Both the position numbers and the translations under genes were made by a program. A stretch of 64,000 nt of DNA. It comes from Platycnemis pennipes. Taxonomy: Eukaryota; Arthropoda; Insecta; Odonata; Platycnemididae. The notes beneath the pieces were generated by a model that searched no databases, was not told the origin of the DNA, and saw only the letters and a program-made list of their open reading frames with translations. This document shows positions 1 to 12,954 of this stretch, one piece after another (position 1 is the stretch's first letter; every line of letters starts with the position of its first letter). The stretch is taken from contig OW121846.1 in assembly GCA_933228895.1 (NCBI GenBank), forward strand, positions 23,441,088 through 23,505,087, given 5' to 3'.

Positions 1-1800
1 AAACAAATCAGCCTTGCCCGTACAGTGCCGACATGTTACAAACCTCTTCCTTAAATTGTTGATGTTCTTAAGATGTTGTCTTAAGAATGTTCTACAAACA
101 TCCGCTGTCAAAATTTAAATCTTCCGGGGTCCGGGCTGATGCAGTTTTTCTTAATTTCACTGGTTGGGTCGATGCCATCCCATGCTCTGCCCTCTCACTT
201 AACTTTTATAATGCGATGACAAAACCACTTTCACTCCCGAATGTGCTCTTACAAACCTCACGTTGGCCCTGGGCAACTTGAATTTCTATGTCGGTACTTT
301 CGGGCACAGCCACCGGCCGCTAAATGGACAAATCACGCTTATGTAAGCTGATCATTACTATGGTTACCCACCTTTTGAAGGTTCCTGGAAGCGTAGGCAG
401 GTCTTACCTTGAGTTATGCGATGACCCGTCTTCCTATTTTCGTGTATTTCATTCACGATTCGTTGTTTGCCAAATTTCTGCCATTTGATTCGTTGTTATT
501 ATTAAGTCTCCTCATATATTACGCGACAGGCTGATTTAGTTTTGTGATGAATGCGTTTGGTCGGTTATTCCCTATGACTGTAAATGCGACTATGGTGTTC
601 CCTTATTTGGTCTGTTGGTATGTTTTTAAATGTTCTCACTGGTGGTTTTTTTGTTTCTAAATCCTATGTAAGGTTACTATTAAAATTAGAACGTTTTTCC
701 TTTGCACAAAAACATTTATTTTTCATTTGCAGGCTAAGTTAGGATTCCGTTGATTGTTGCCTATTCCGTTATAACATTATAATTTATGCCTGAGTGCAAA
801 TGCATGGAAATTTAGGGTTTTGTAAATTGTGAGGTAAAATGTCCCGTTGAAAAATATTATCTGCTAAAAATCTGCTATCGGACTTTATTAAAGAAGAAGG
901 CTTTTCCACTCTTCTCAAATTTACGGATAAGGTGCTTCACACTCTGAGTCAACATATTCCGTGTACCTTCTCAACTGTCTCTTAGCTTGGAGCTCTTGGT
1001 AAAAAAAACAAGTTAACGACTTTCAATGTCGATTTCCTAAATTCTACCAACGCTGTGCATGCTTGATATACTTTTGCGACATTGTCACACAGATCAATTT
1101 ATCGTGAGCGTAGTCTGAACCTTTATTGTCGTGCAGTGCTTAAAGGGACCACGAAATGGATTTGCAAATGGCCGAACAGTCCCTCTAGAGGACCAGTGAG
1201 ACATTCTTTGATTTAATTAGTATTATCACCTTGGTCCCTGGGATAGGGTGGATATTTTTCTCAGAAACTTGATGGATGACCCTTCTGTTGGTGTCAAAGT
1301 AGCGAATCACACTTGCCAAGTGATATGCATACTTTCTTCATCGCCCTCGAACGAATGCTCTTGTTTTCACGTATCTCTCTCCTCGATATCTCTAACATAA
1401 ACAGTCAAGATGGCTTCATATGCGTCCCCCTAAGTTCATACGTTGAACGTAAACACTTCTGGGTGTCCCGAGCATCGCCGGTCTAATCTAATCCAATGCT
1501 CGGCTCTTTTCCTCACCACACAGATGACGATTAAACTCCTCTCAGAGACTCTCACTCCATATTTTCATGTTTTGATTGCGTCTCTTCGTGCATATTCGAC
1601 AGAATATTGTGCTGTTCCAAAGGAGAGTGCCTTTTATAGTATTATTTTATACTATGCATGTAATGGCTCAGAACCCAACTGGAAGGAAATGGAGATATTT
1701 CTTTAAAATGATTTGGAGGCAGACATTAATGCATCTGAGTCGAGTACCGCTGAGTCAGAGTGCAGCCCTTTGGCTAGTGGTCCCCTCGGCGAGCGAATCA
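1..1800. other. No recognisable gene or repeat
   Basis: AT-rich sequence with only short chance open frames (under about 120 codons) that overlap on both strands. No LINE, SINE or terminal-inverted-repeat signature was seen. Probably intergenic or intronic. Confidence 0.5.
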
Positions 1801-1870
1801 AAGGCAGTCGCAAAAATTTCGGGGGGGCTGAAGCCCCCCCCCCCCCCTGGCTACGTGCCTGCATGGAGCA
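1801..1870 (-). repeat. G/C homopolymer hairpin, probable repeat remnant
   Basis: GGGGGGGCT at 1821-1829 and AGCCCCCCC at 1832-1840 are perfect 9-bp inverted arms with a 2-nt loop; the C run then extends to 1847. The flank reads CTGGCTACGTGCCTG, a phrase I associate with end regions of widespread invertebrate repeats (recollection, not checked). No target duplication was found, so the family is unassigned. Confidence 0.4.
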
Positions 1871-2230
1871 GATATTGTTCTGGCATATTTTTAAAACTGT
1901 TCTCAGGTAGGGGAAAAACAAGGTACACCTGAGCAATCAAGAACAGATTTTTATTCTCACGTCAAAACGATGCTTGTCAGATCGGTAGGCAAAGGCTTTC
2001 GCATCAAAATCGACAACTTTGATGAGTTTATCTTAGGGATGCTTGTCTACGGGTTCAATTACTGCATGGTTACGTGCTTCCACTATCGCCTCGCGTATGG
2101 TAAAGTTTTTATCATCTTAATTTTTACTCTTCATATAAAATGAGGTGCATTACACTGAAACATTTCATTAGCATAAAAATGTGTAAACATATTTTTCCAA
2201 TTGTTCTCATTCCTTGAAGAACGATCTTAC

Positions 2231-2325
2231 GGAGATCGCAGAAACATTTCTGCGTAATCAACGGAGCTGAAGTCTTCTTCGCTTTCCCCGGGTAATGATT
2301 TGCGTTGAGCCACGAGCTGTAGAGT
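2231..2325 (-). other. Candidate internal exon (unassigned host gene)
   Basis: On the minus strand a pyrimidine-rich tract (TCTTTTTCTTTGTGTTTTCCC, shown here in part as complement of 2355-2385) precedes an acceptor-like CGCAG. A 95-bp stretch open in the frame QLVAQRKSLPGESEEDFSS... follows and ends at a strong donor, CC|GTAAGA. The peptide is acidic and soluble-looking and its base composition is higher in GC than the flanks. I do not recognise the protein. No partner exon could be linked, so this may be chance; a longer open frame (minus 2227-2475) contains it. Confidence 0.25.
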
Positions 2326-2479
2326 CTGCGAAGTTTCCCAGCGGTAGTGTATGACGTGGTGGGAAAACACAAAGAAAAAGACAGAGCAAATATCTTGGTC
2401 TTTAAATGCCTTGCTTCGCCTTGACTCGTCCTTCAGTGCGGGAAAGCGGGAGAGGAACGTGAAACCGTTTACCACACCG

Positions 2480-5190
2480 TGGTTCTCTCTGACCGCGAAT
2501 TAATAGGTGCTCCTTTGGCGCTCGGAAAAACTATTGAGCAACATTGAATACACTGCAAAATCCTGGTATTTTCCGAGCTTCTATCTTGTTCGCACCTTTG
2601 TCATGCAATACCTGTGAAATACGTCACTGAAGGCAAATTATCCAGTGTTTAGTTAATGCATTCACGCGAAACTTGAACTCAGTCGACTAAGAAACGGCAT
2701 TGGTAGTCATGGATACATATGATTGCGTCAAAAGACTGACCATGGCTACATTTGCATAATTACTGCAGCATTCCCGTTTTTTATATTTTGTTTTGCTCCT
2801 ATACCCGCTCAAACTGAGTCCTTGCGAGGCAACGGTTGTTGCAGCATGCTTTCGCTTGAATATCAGCCATCCAATAACCATCGGAATGTGGAGTCTCTAT
2901 AATCCCTGTTTACCTTATTCTCTACGTTATATATAATCCGCAAGTAAAGTAAAATTTTCCACTAATTCTTCCTTCAAAACAACCTATGTGTCAAAGCGGA
3001 ATCCTTAAACTGAGTATTTCCAAAAATATTTACGTCTCCTTTCCCCCGACCTCCTGAACCTTCCGAAGTTCATTCCAACCAAACATACCATATTTTCGTA
3101 TTTTTATTTGTTCATATTTTATTTTTTACTCTTCCGATACTCTTTCGCGAACGTTTTTAATATAACCCCTTCAATTCAGAGACTTGCTACCGGCTTCTGC
3201 ACATAACCGCGCCGTTTATTGGGGACGAGAGAGTGTTCGCTACACATCGACAAGTAGAAAGTAAGCCATTTATTTTTAACTCATTAGTTACACGTTCATC
3301 TGAGATATTTAATTCGAGTTTTCCAAAGGTAATCCTTAAAATAGGTTATTTTCCCTGTCAATAAATCCAGAACGTCTCATCATTCATGCAACCGTTCAAT
3401 ATATATTGCGTGAACAATACTATAGCACTCCTTTGTTGTCAACAATCTTCATCAATCATAAAAAATTCAACATATCATCCTTTCTTCCTCTAGGAAGAAA
3501 TAAAAGTATTAATACCGTATCTTTTGAAATCTTGTTCAACTATTAATACACTGCCTTTATTTGGGCTGAGATTGAGACTATAAGTATCTCCTCCTCATAC
3601 CTAAGCCCTCATCAATAATAATGAAAATATTTTGAGATGTAGAAAAACGATATGAATAAATACATGGCTGACATGTGAATGACGATAGAAAAGCATTCCG
3701 ATATTTACAAAATTTGTAAAACAATAAATATTTAATTAACTAACTGCAAACGAGGTAATGGAAAATAGAGCACACTTACATGGTACACTACAGTACAATA
3801 TGTACGAAAAGTTGTATACAGGTGTGGAGAAAACGCCAGGATAAAAGACTCACACCCTTAACGAAAAAACGCAAGGTCATATCGTACCGCGTATCCTGAT
3901 TTTGTAATCCCACGAATAGTGAAAGCAACTTCCCTGCTTCAGGCTGGTTATTTAATTTAGCATGTGGGAGAGTTACCAACATTATTAACACTACCAGATA
4001 TAGCTGGATCAGTTGTAGCTCGATCGAAATAGCATTTACAGCCGAATATTAATCGGAAACACTGAATTTCACTCCAAAACATTTTTTTGCCGAATAGGCT
4101 AAATAATCACGCGGAGAGAAAAAATTTTCCGTGAATTAATGAAAAAATAATAAAACATCTAAGAAAATGATTAGAATGACCTAGAAAGGTGCGGAGTGAT
4201 GAAATGATGACAATACATAGCATTTAACGCGTTAAAGAGAGCCGCTTGATAACAAGAATAGCTAATAATACCAGAAGGCACTTTTGTGGCTGCAAATTGA
4301 AATTTTGTTAGATAAACATCTCAAGTACACCCAATGAGAAAAAATTTTAGCATTAAAAATTTGTGTTTTGGAAATGTATGAATCATAGTGTGTTCAAATT
4401 TAAGTTACAAAACACAATCCCTTTGAAAAATATCGGTCCCCATTTCATAAATGCCAATTTCATCTAGGTTCCCGAGTTCAACCAGGAAATTAAGGACCAA
4501 TATGTTAGAACTGACATCCCCTTCTAAACACCAAGACAATGACTTCTTTATCAATTTTTCATGTCACACTGCGTCCACCACTAAAGTCATTTTGGGTCGC
4601 CATTACCTCGTAAAATAATGTCACCTATCTGGCGTTGCGGTTCTTCTCCTGAAAAACTGATTTTGGGATTTTGGGAACTAAAGAAGGTAGGTCTAAAAAT
4701 TTTTCTAGGCATAAAATTTCTTTACAATTGATTAACACCTAACAGCAAAGCTGTACTCTTACATCTCTAGCATTCAGACCTCGTTCGATTACCTACAATT
4801 GAGTTTTTTTTCAGAAGGATTGGGCTGGTACTCAAGCGCTTGTAGGTTTGCTTCTCTTCGCTTCTAATATTCTCAACTTCGACCAAAGGAGACGGAGATA
4901 ATTTCCAGCCCTCGTAGGATTATTAACGCTGTCCGTGTGCCTGCGTTGGTTCTTTTGTGGAAGCCAAGAAAGCCCCCTTTTACCCTCAATAACACCCTCT
5001 CTTATTATTTCTTAACAGAAAATCTCACAACTCTGTGTTAGGAATACTTGATTTTACGCTACCCAGGATTCATGATTGCAAAGGCAATTTTTATGTTCTA
5101 TAGGAACTAAAAATGGCCTAAAAAAGGTTTCATGCTTTCGTTCGAAATCCTAATAGTTCGAAATCCCTTTCGTGTCTCAGCGTAGAAACT
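2480..5190. other. AT-rich DNA without recognised features
   Basis: Long AT-rich tracts, many poly-A and poly-T runs, and only short chance open frames. No LINE tail, tRNA-like promoter or terminal inverted repeat was recognised. Confidence 0.5.
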
Positions 5191-5194
5191 GATT

Positions 5195-5352
5195 GAATGG
5201 TCACATGAAGCTATTAACCATCTAGCTGCACGTGACCGTATTATCTAACGTTTCCATTTAGTAATTGCATGTCAATGGTGCATGTGTGGCGATCTTTACC
5301 CCCTGCCACACACCCTCGCGGTGGCTTGCAGGGTATTGCGTGGATGTATTGA
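5195..5352 (+). mobile_element. LINE type D, 3' end only
   Basis: Contains the D-type 3' UTR phrase CTAGCTGCACGTGACC, then the conserved terminal hairpin at 5301-5333 (CCCTGCCACACACC, loop CTCGC, GGTGGCTTGCAGGG) and a short tail GCGTGGATG. No coding part remains. The 5' limit is approximate. Confidence 0.7.
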
Positions 5353-5716
5353 GTGGACGAAGGCACCATTTTCCAACTTCTTGCCACTAACATTTTCCAT
5401 GCCCCATCAAGGACTTCATTCTACGGAAAAGAAGGTTAATAAATTGCTAACCGATTCACGAATTTAACGCAATGGTATATACATATTTGAAAACTGTCAC
5501 CAAGGCAGCACGCCAAATTACACCACAATTTATGAAGTCTCAAATAATGTTAACAGCTACAGGAAATGTTTGAATAAAACATAAGTGAGACAGCAGATAA
5601 AAAATATCTCATAGCCTTACTCGGATCTAATTTACCTCTTCAGAGGCAGGGCCATCCCAGAATCAATGAATAAAGAGGAAATCCTCAGGCTTCACTTGGT
5701 GGAACCGCATAGTAAA

Positions 5717-5910
5717 TAAAATGATAACTTGGTAAGATTCCACAAATTTATTTTTCACCGACCTAGGTTTCGATTGTTTGACAATCATTATCAAGGTAAG
5801 CGCGGAGAGTCCGCGGACTCTCCGCACTTACCTTGATAATGATTGTCAAACAATCGAAACCTAGGTCGGTGAAAAATAAATTTGTGGAATCTTACCAAGT
5901 TATCATTTTA
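5717..5910. repeat. 194-bp nearly perfect palindrome (fold-back element)
   Basis: Two 97-bp arms meet with no spacer at 5813/5814 (centre AGTCCG|CGGACT). I find one mismatch between the arms (GGTAAGC on the left against GGTAAGT in the reverse complement of the right). The outer ends read TAAAATGATAACTTGG. There is no open frame. It could be a fold-back or MITE-like element, or half of a longer repeat caught as an inverted duplication. Confidence 0.85.
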
Positions 5911-7229
5911 TCCAAAATTAATGCTCAAGACTAAATAAACTGAGGCCTTCTCTGCAGCGTTAATTGTAGGAAAGAAATTGAAGGTGACATTGCGAAGGAT
6001 TGGAGCTGTTTACAACTTTATCAGCCCTCAGAAATTAATTTTCATTTATTTTACTAATACTAGTTGCAAGTTAGTTCCTTTCTGTTGCGTTTCAAACGGA
6101 CCAAAATGGGATTCCCCTCATAAAACCTAATAAAGGAAAGTTCGATGAACTTCTATTCTTGTACCTTGTTCCAGATGAAACGGAATGGAGGGGCTAGGGC
6201 GGAGATATTACAAAGAAGGAGGATTTTATTCCAGGAATGCTCCGCTGATTACCTCTACGTTCCTTCGCTGAAATTTTACTTCGTACTGCGAAGCGCAAGG
6301 CTAAAATTTAATTCCTAGACTTAAATCAAGGCCACGACTTCGCGGAAGGCTCTGTCAAAATCAATACTTCCAACTTCGCTTATAAGTTCCCTTCGTACGA
6401 TGGTCTTCAAAAGACGACCCATGGGAGGGAATGTAGCACAGCAATGGTCAGAATGAAATACTCTTTCGAACTGAATTTATAGATACGTTATCCTAGGAGA
6501 CCTCTTAAATGTCGTGTTTCCATGCCGGCCAACGAAGGGTATTTGGCGTGGTGTGTAACATCGATTTAAACTGATTTATAAATATCAGAAAGGTACCTTA
6601 CAATATTTCCAGGATAAAATGAGGACATTTTGATAAGAGTTTCCCTTAAATCATCATTAAACGCACGTAGAATGACAGCTGAAGTAATTTATATTTCGAC
6701 TACAACTAGTAGCCGACCCGGTTCTAAGTTGATTTACAGAAATAAAATATTACATTAGCAAATTATTGAAACACGTGCAGTTGACCTAGTATTTTTCATT
6801 GAAACTTATAATTTTTCCCGGTGGAAATTTTGAAAAGAGGGGTATTTCCGAAGCGTAGTCCTCTGCGAGCGGATTCTTTAACCAAGCATAGCGTCACATC
6901 GCAACCTTTAAAGCCGATCAGGCACGCATACAACGATTTTAAATTAAATAAAGACCAAGAGTCAAACAAACATTTCAATACGCTTATCTGTTGATCAATT
7001 TTTAATTAGATAGCATGTAAATGAGGAAGAACTCTAAACGGCTCCTCCGCGAATGGGGAAAACCGATATTCCAGAATTTGAGATGACGTCGGAGGCAGCC
7101 ATTGGACATAAGAATCTATTTTTTGACACGCGTTCATGATCCTCCGAGAAGTTGAAAATGCCAAGTCCTACTTTTTTGTCAAAAACATTATTCAAGTTGG
7201 AATGCAAGGCTCACTCAGACTTTATTCGT
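5911..7229. other. No recognised feature
   Basis: AT-rich single-copy-looking DNA with only chance open frames. Confidence 0.5.
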
Positions 7230-7312
7230 CATGAAATGTAGTGCATGTTTGGAGAGAATTCACCCCCTGCCACACACCTTTATGGTGGATTTCAGGGTAT
7301 TATGTAGATATA
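7230..7312 (+). mobile_element. LINE type A, 3' end only
   Basis: Reads GTAGTGCATGTTTGG, GAATTCACC, then the terminal hairpin at 7265-7298 with loop TTTAT and tail TATTATGTAGATATAGATG. Only about 80 bp of the element is present, so it is an extreme 5' truncation. Confidence 0.7.
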
Positions 7313-8580
7313 GATGCATTATGCATTCGGCGGGTAACAAATTGTGCACTGTAATTGGAGTGTAAACTACAATAAATTACTGACTCAGTTATAAACAAAT
7401 TCTAGTCCTCTCAACAAATAAGCTACATATTATCTCAACGAAACTAATTTTAACGATTGTGTAGTCTCATTGATGATTGTTATTTATACTGTCAGCATTC
7501 TTTGTCTCAAAGTATCCAACGTATTAGTCCCTTGAGATTTTCTATATGTATTGTCATAGAAATGGAGGAAAAAATTTATTTTCAACACTATACTTTCTCG
7601 CAGCAACATCTATTACTAGCTCGTATGCTTGCCACTCATGCTCTTTAGCAAAGTGAGAAATTTTATGAGCGCATAACGGAAAAACAATCTTAAAATAGAC
7701 AAAGATGCTGAAAAATAAGGAAATAGTGCGGGAGAAACGTACAACAAGCATTCCAAATGGCTATTTCACCGCATTCCGGCATAGCGTACTTCTCCACTCT
7801 ACCTCCGATACGTTTTATACCGACGCGTCCTTTTAAGGTCACAGCTACCTTAGAAATGACGTCAGCCGCGGCCGATGCATGGCATATACTGAGTCCCTTA
7901 CGATTCCTTATTGGAAGAACGTAGTGAATGGATGGGAAAGGACTTGATATCAGCAACCATCTCCTCAGCAACATTCTCCAATAATAGATTTCTGTTGGTC
8001 TTGGAGTGTTTAGGCATGAAAGAACATCGGGTTTCATTATTAGGTATCGTCCGCAAATAGAAGTGGTTTTTGTTTAGCATGGAATCCATGGAATCCTTCA
8101 CACAAGAGAAGACGGGAGTGCAAATGAACGACTGTAGTTCATTTTTCCTCGTAGTTTTCCTTAACCGAAATAAATATGTTAATAAGATCACTTACATTAT
8201 TTCCCAAGGGCTTAAAATTGAAGACCAACATCTTGATTTTAACATTGTACATATTTCTCATATGTTCAGAACAAATGATTTCTATACATAAAATACCTAT
8301 TGTTTAAAATACCTATACATGTACCTCATAAAATACCTATAACTCTTTTTACTGCATGCACTAACGATAGAATGAGAAAAAGAGTATTTTATTGTTATAA
8401 TCATTGCTTAAGAGCAAATTACAGATATGATACCAGCTTTAGTGACTTTGATTTACGCAAATGCTCTCTGCTTCATAGGCCTAGCAATAGGTACTGTAGG
8501 TACGTGGCCAGCCGCTTGCCGTGAAATTAAATATTCTTAGAATCTGTGCATTCTCCCTATCCTTCTGAACAATGCAATTT
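7313..8580. other. No recognised feature
   Basis: Several overlapping open frames of 60-115 codons on both strands, none with a recognisable domain or good splice borders. A short direct repeat of AAAATACCTAT occurs at about 8288-8340. Confidence 0.45.
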
Positions 8581-9000
8581 TGCTAACATCTCATCCCAAA
8601 GTTCCTAAAGATTGTAAAAATAAAATTAATTATGGCTATTCGTACATCTTCAAAATCTAACCGAAGGGTCACTAAAATTACAGAGAAGTCATTATGGAAA
8701 CACCCGAGGGATGCTTCCGTGAATCGGATATACCCTTCCCGCCAATATCGGTAAGCCCAGGATACTACGAGGAAGGAGGGAAGAGACAAAATATACCGAG
8801 AAAGCGCCAAAGCTACACCTTCGACTTCTGGAATGCCAGCGAAAATGTCTCTGTACTCGGAACAAGACCGTTCATTCCTCGGGGAAAAGAGGCGTGTGAA
8901 CACACACACACAAGCGCACTTTCGAGCGAACGGTGCCTTTCCCGGAACGTCGCCTCCGCGTAAGGACTGCTCCGATCCCGCCTCCACACTTCCCACACCG

Positions 9001-9060
9001 TCTTTCTTTCCCTCTCTCTCTCTCTCTCCCTTCCTCTCCCTCCCCCCTCTCTTCCTCTCC
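9001..9060. repeat. CT-rich simple sequence
   Basis: A 60-bp pyrimidine tract with a (CT)n core. It explains the arginine/glutamate-rich minus-strand open frame and the serine/proline-rich plus-strand frames across it. A short (CA)n run lies at about 8900-8912. Confidence 0.9.
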
Positions 9061-9230
9061 GCCTCCGCGCCTATCCACTCCTCCGCTACAGAGCAACAAC
9101 TTTGGCTTGAGCTTCGGTGCCTCGATCACACCCATCGTGTCCCCAAGGCTAATGAGTCCTCAAAGCTTCATACCCTTGCAAAACTCCCTGCTAAATGAAC
9201 CTTTACGACTTCGAGGCAAATGAGTCGCCC

Positions 9231-10060
9231 ATGCTTTCCACCAGCCTCCTCTAACAAGGATGCACGGGCCTTTTTTCATCACGATAACGCCTATAATTCA
9301 AATCCAAGCACATGGGCCCTTGAACTAATAGTGACAACTCTTTATCAGTGCTAAAATAGGCGTTTGATTAAATATCATGAGGGTTACAGCAGCGTCAATG
9401 GTTATAATCCCCATTTCTGAGAACTTAGACGGTCACTTCATCGATAACTGGTGTCAAAATATGACAGATCAAGGAATAATGATTCAGACTGATGTGTTGA
9501 AAGAAACTCCTTATCGGGGTACCAGGGCTACGTAAAATCGGGGTATCGGAGCTATCCTAAAATCGTTCATTCCAAGCCAAATGCAACAAGTAGGAGCACA
9601 TCTCCCGACGGCCATATTCTGTGAGTATTTTCGTCATATTTATCAGTTATAATGGGTGCAAAATTATCGTATGCAGCCATAATTGCCTATTTAGAGAAAT
9701 GCAAGTGATCCTTACTCTAATCTATACCTGAATAACACCTACTTTTGTTAGACGCCTTTGATGGCTCTACCGCCTCTCACGTCATGAAGCTTCTCTACCA
9801 AAATAAGGGAACTGGGCCAAAGGAAAGCGGATTTCTATCAATATTTTTATTATGAAGTGTTAATGGAAGGAATGTTTTACGGCGACGCGTCCACCTCAAA
9901 TCCTCAAATCGGGTACACACCCGAAGTAAAGGAAAAAGAAGGATTTACGCAGTTATACACAGTGTTGATTTTAAACTACAGAAAGTATATCAGAACATAA
10001 GGGCCTAATATGAAGTGGTGTGGGATGATAGCTAATAAAATACACGGAATGCCGCATTTC
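9231..10060. other. No recognised feature
   Basis: AT-rich sequence without a long open frame, hairpin tail or tRNA-like promoter. Confidence 0.5.
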
Positions 10061-10259
10061 GCGTAGAATTTACAGAGGAATTGGTATAAAATTTAATAAA
10101 AAATTAGGGCTTAAATCACCCGAAGTGAAAATGAAACCCACTCGAGCAAAAAAATCAAGGTCCAAAAGCGGAAAGTAATGATGGACAAAAACTCCGACGG
10201 AGAAGAGATGGAATCCGATCTTCGGGAATCGACTGCTACAACGTAGTATTATGTTCATT

Positions 10260-10960
10260 AACCCGTGGCTCATTGACCCTGTCACGCCCCGGCGGCTTCC
10301 AGTGGACATTAACCTCCACCCAGTTGAACAAAGACCACGTAACCCCTGCTCCCGTACTTTTTCCCCAGCGGGGCCCCAAGCAGGCCTTTCCACGTCGCCC
10401 CCGATCACTGCTTCCCCGCCCCCAGCGCCTTCGACGCCACTTCCTGCCGGGGGCGGGCGGTGGAGAGGCCTCGTGATGTGCGACTCACATCGGCGCCGAA
10501 TCGAACGCAACTCACGAGGATGCTGCCGACGTCACGGGCACATCCTCCGCCGCGCGCCGGAATTTCCTCACCGAGGCTCAGCCAATGAGGAGGGCCCCGA
10601 GCGTGTGTGAGTGTACACGACGCCCCCCACCCCCTCCACCTGCCTCCGCGCGCATTTTCCTCATCCTGCTGGCGCCGTCGCCGAACGGATAGCGGCGTCT
10701 GCACACGGCTTGCCGCGAGATAACGCTGCTTGGCGAGGAAATGTTATTCGAGAGGAGGCTGGGATTCGAGGCTTCCTATCTCCACGCGGGAAAATAAACC
10801 GGCGACCGATGGAGCGTGGTGCACTGGTACGATTAATACTTAGCACAGCAGAAAAAACCACCGCAGGGACCTGCATTGCCCTGGCTCTTAATCCACTCGG
10901 ACGACACGGGTGCAATGAAGATAAAAACAAAATTAAAACTACAGTGCTTGACATTCTCCA
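10260..10960. promoter_or_regulatory. CpG-island-like block, candidate promoter or first exon region
   Basis: A sharp rise in GC and CpG content against AT-rich flanks, with runs such as GCCGCGCGCCGG. It contains a GC-box-like GGGGGCGGGCGG near 10447-10458, a CGACGTCAC half-CRE-like site near 10528, and AGCCAATGAG (CCAAT box) near 10578. Open frames of 100-158 codons occur on both strands, but this is expected in GC-rich DNA and none matches a family I know. Inference: a promoter-associated region of an unidentified gene, direction unknown. Confidence 0.35.
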
Positions 10961-12950
10961 TATTGTTCAACATGTGGCATGTTCCCCGACGTTCGCGCTA
11001 GAGTTTTCAATTTCGTGGTTCTCCATGCATCCCGAAGACAGCTGCATCGCGATTGGGCACGCACCCATCACACAGCACAATATTTAGCGCTCATTAGTTA
11101 TCTGCATCGGTTATTCCTAGCAAGGAAATGAACTGGTAATTTCTCCGCAGTTTCCATAAAAGGTTATGAATTGGTGTGAAATGTTACAAAAGTCAGTTGG
11201 TCATCAAGTAAGCCAACCAGCTAACAGGCGGAAAATGGAATTCAAAAGATATTCTGTAATCTGAGAAGACGAATCTCTAAACCTTAAAATCATTGTAGCC
11301 TAAAATAATGCAAAAACTTGGGAAATATTATAGCATCCTCGCTATTAATGCATGGCTGGTACGGCCTAAGATGAAAAACCCTTCCTGGTAAACACGGTAT
11401 TCTGCAAGGGCGGCCGATAAATATGCCAAGGTTTCTTGCCAATGATACATGCTATGCATGTATAGGGTATATTAAATCGCATTTTATACATGCATCTGTT
11501 ATGGAAAATACGTTCCAAACGTCTAGTGAAGATGGGAACTCCCAATCAATACTCTACTGAGGTTTTCCGAATTCTAGTTGTACCACTGGCATGGCAATTT
11601 CAGAGAAAACAAATGACGACCAATCTGCTCGAGCATCTAATTCCAAGAAATTACTAATGACAAAAAAAGCATCCATCACCCGTTTAGAAAATTCTCAGTA
11701 ATCGCTGCTTTATGTCATTATAATTTTATTTCATTCCAAGATTTATATTATTAGCTTTAATTACATACGATTCTAGATGCGATAATATTATCGCGCAAAA
11801 CCAGAGTCGGAGAACTTTTCCGGGTCCATGTTACAGTAAAGTATGAACCAATGCTTATTCAAAACACACTAACACCCAGCGCAATTTCCATTAAGTTGCA
11901 TGAAATAATGAACGAGCAACAAATAAAGAACAACGTTATTTTTATTCATCTAGATTATTTTATATAACTCCTTGAACAATTTCACATTTCAATAAATCCT
12001 TTTTTTACGTTTTTTTCTTGATTTATTTTTACCATAGAGTTAGTCTATGCTCATTCTATGGTTTTACTAATTACAGTTTGTAATTCCTTCAATAAAATAC
12101 GGGCTAAACTTATCTCAGGCTTTAGCATTCCTCATTTTTCTAACCCTCCCGTATTGAAGCCATTCCTTTAGCGGTTGAAAGGATGTATTTTTAGGTCACC
12201 CCTATACTCCTAAGCATTTCTCATATATGCTCACGTAAATAGAACCAATTCTCTGTAGTCACTCAGTTGCAATTTACACGGAGAAGCCCTATAAATCCCA
12301 TGCCAGAGGGAAGAACGCCTTTTTTGAGGTTCGATCGATGCCCGTCATGATTAAATAAAGATAAACACCCAGAACACGAAACACATTTCCTTGAAAATTT
12401 TTTTCTGCTGTAATATGAGGTAATTAAGGCGAATACCAACTTGGTGTGATCAGAGATGCGTACTCGAACTGATCACAATGCGTTGCACGGTGTCGCTAAT
12501 TGAAATGTCGAATGGCTGCAGTAGAACGACTACCTGGCTGCCAAAGCTTCACAGCAAATCACCCATTCCCTTCCAATGATAGTAGAAAGCGAATTATTCA
12601 AGTATGGCTTTCTTTCTGGATAGCAAGCGGCCCTGTAACTATAGATTAAATAACGAAAGCCATTATAATTCTTGCTTTAGTGCGATATGCGTTCTTCCGC
12701 AGACGTCACATTCAAGCAGAGAGTATTCAATTCGATCCCTCGGGGCCAGAGCTGTGGCAGACTTCATGAGTACAGTTAGGCTGACAGTATGCAGAAGTTA
12801 AAGCGCAAGCCATCGCTCATGAAATGAAATTTTACGATCAGGTTTTATGGCTGGCTGACTGCCTGTTTTCCTCCACCATGCAGGCACTCGGTCATTCGTT
12901 CGAATTCCTACATTAGTCTACTGATTCAAATTGGTGGGGAGTCCTTCGGG
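10961..12950. other. No recognised feature
   Basis: AT-rich DNA. A small inverted repeat ACCATAGA/TCTATGGT lies near 12031-12062. No coding evidence. Confidence 0.5.
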
Positions 12951-12954
12951 ACAT

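Noticed and set aside
8694..8752. Possible first exon (METPEGCF... followed by GTAAGC)
   Set aside because: The donor is fair but there is no convincing acceptor or promoter, and the opposite strand is equally open.
8583..8996. 137-codon minus-strand open frame
   Set aside because: No recognisable domain, overlapping open frames on both strands, partly caused by CA- and CT-rich simple sequence. Not called a gene.
8872..9135. Arginine/glutamate-rich minus-strand frame
   Set aside because: It is the translation of the CT-rich simple repeat at 9001-9060.
10070..11087. Open frames of 97-158 codons on both strands
   Set aside because: Expected from high GC; no shared motifs with any family I know. 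Kept only as a possible CpG island.
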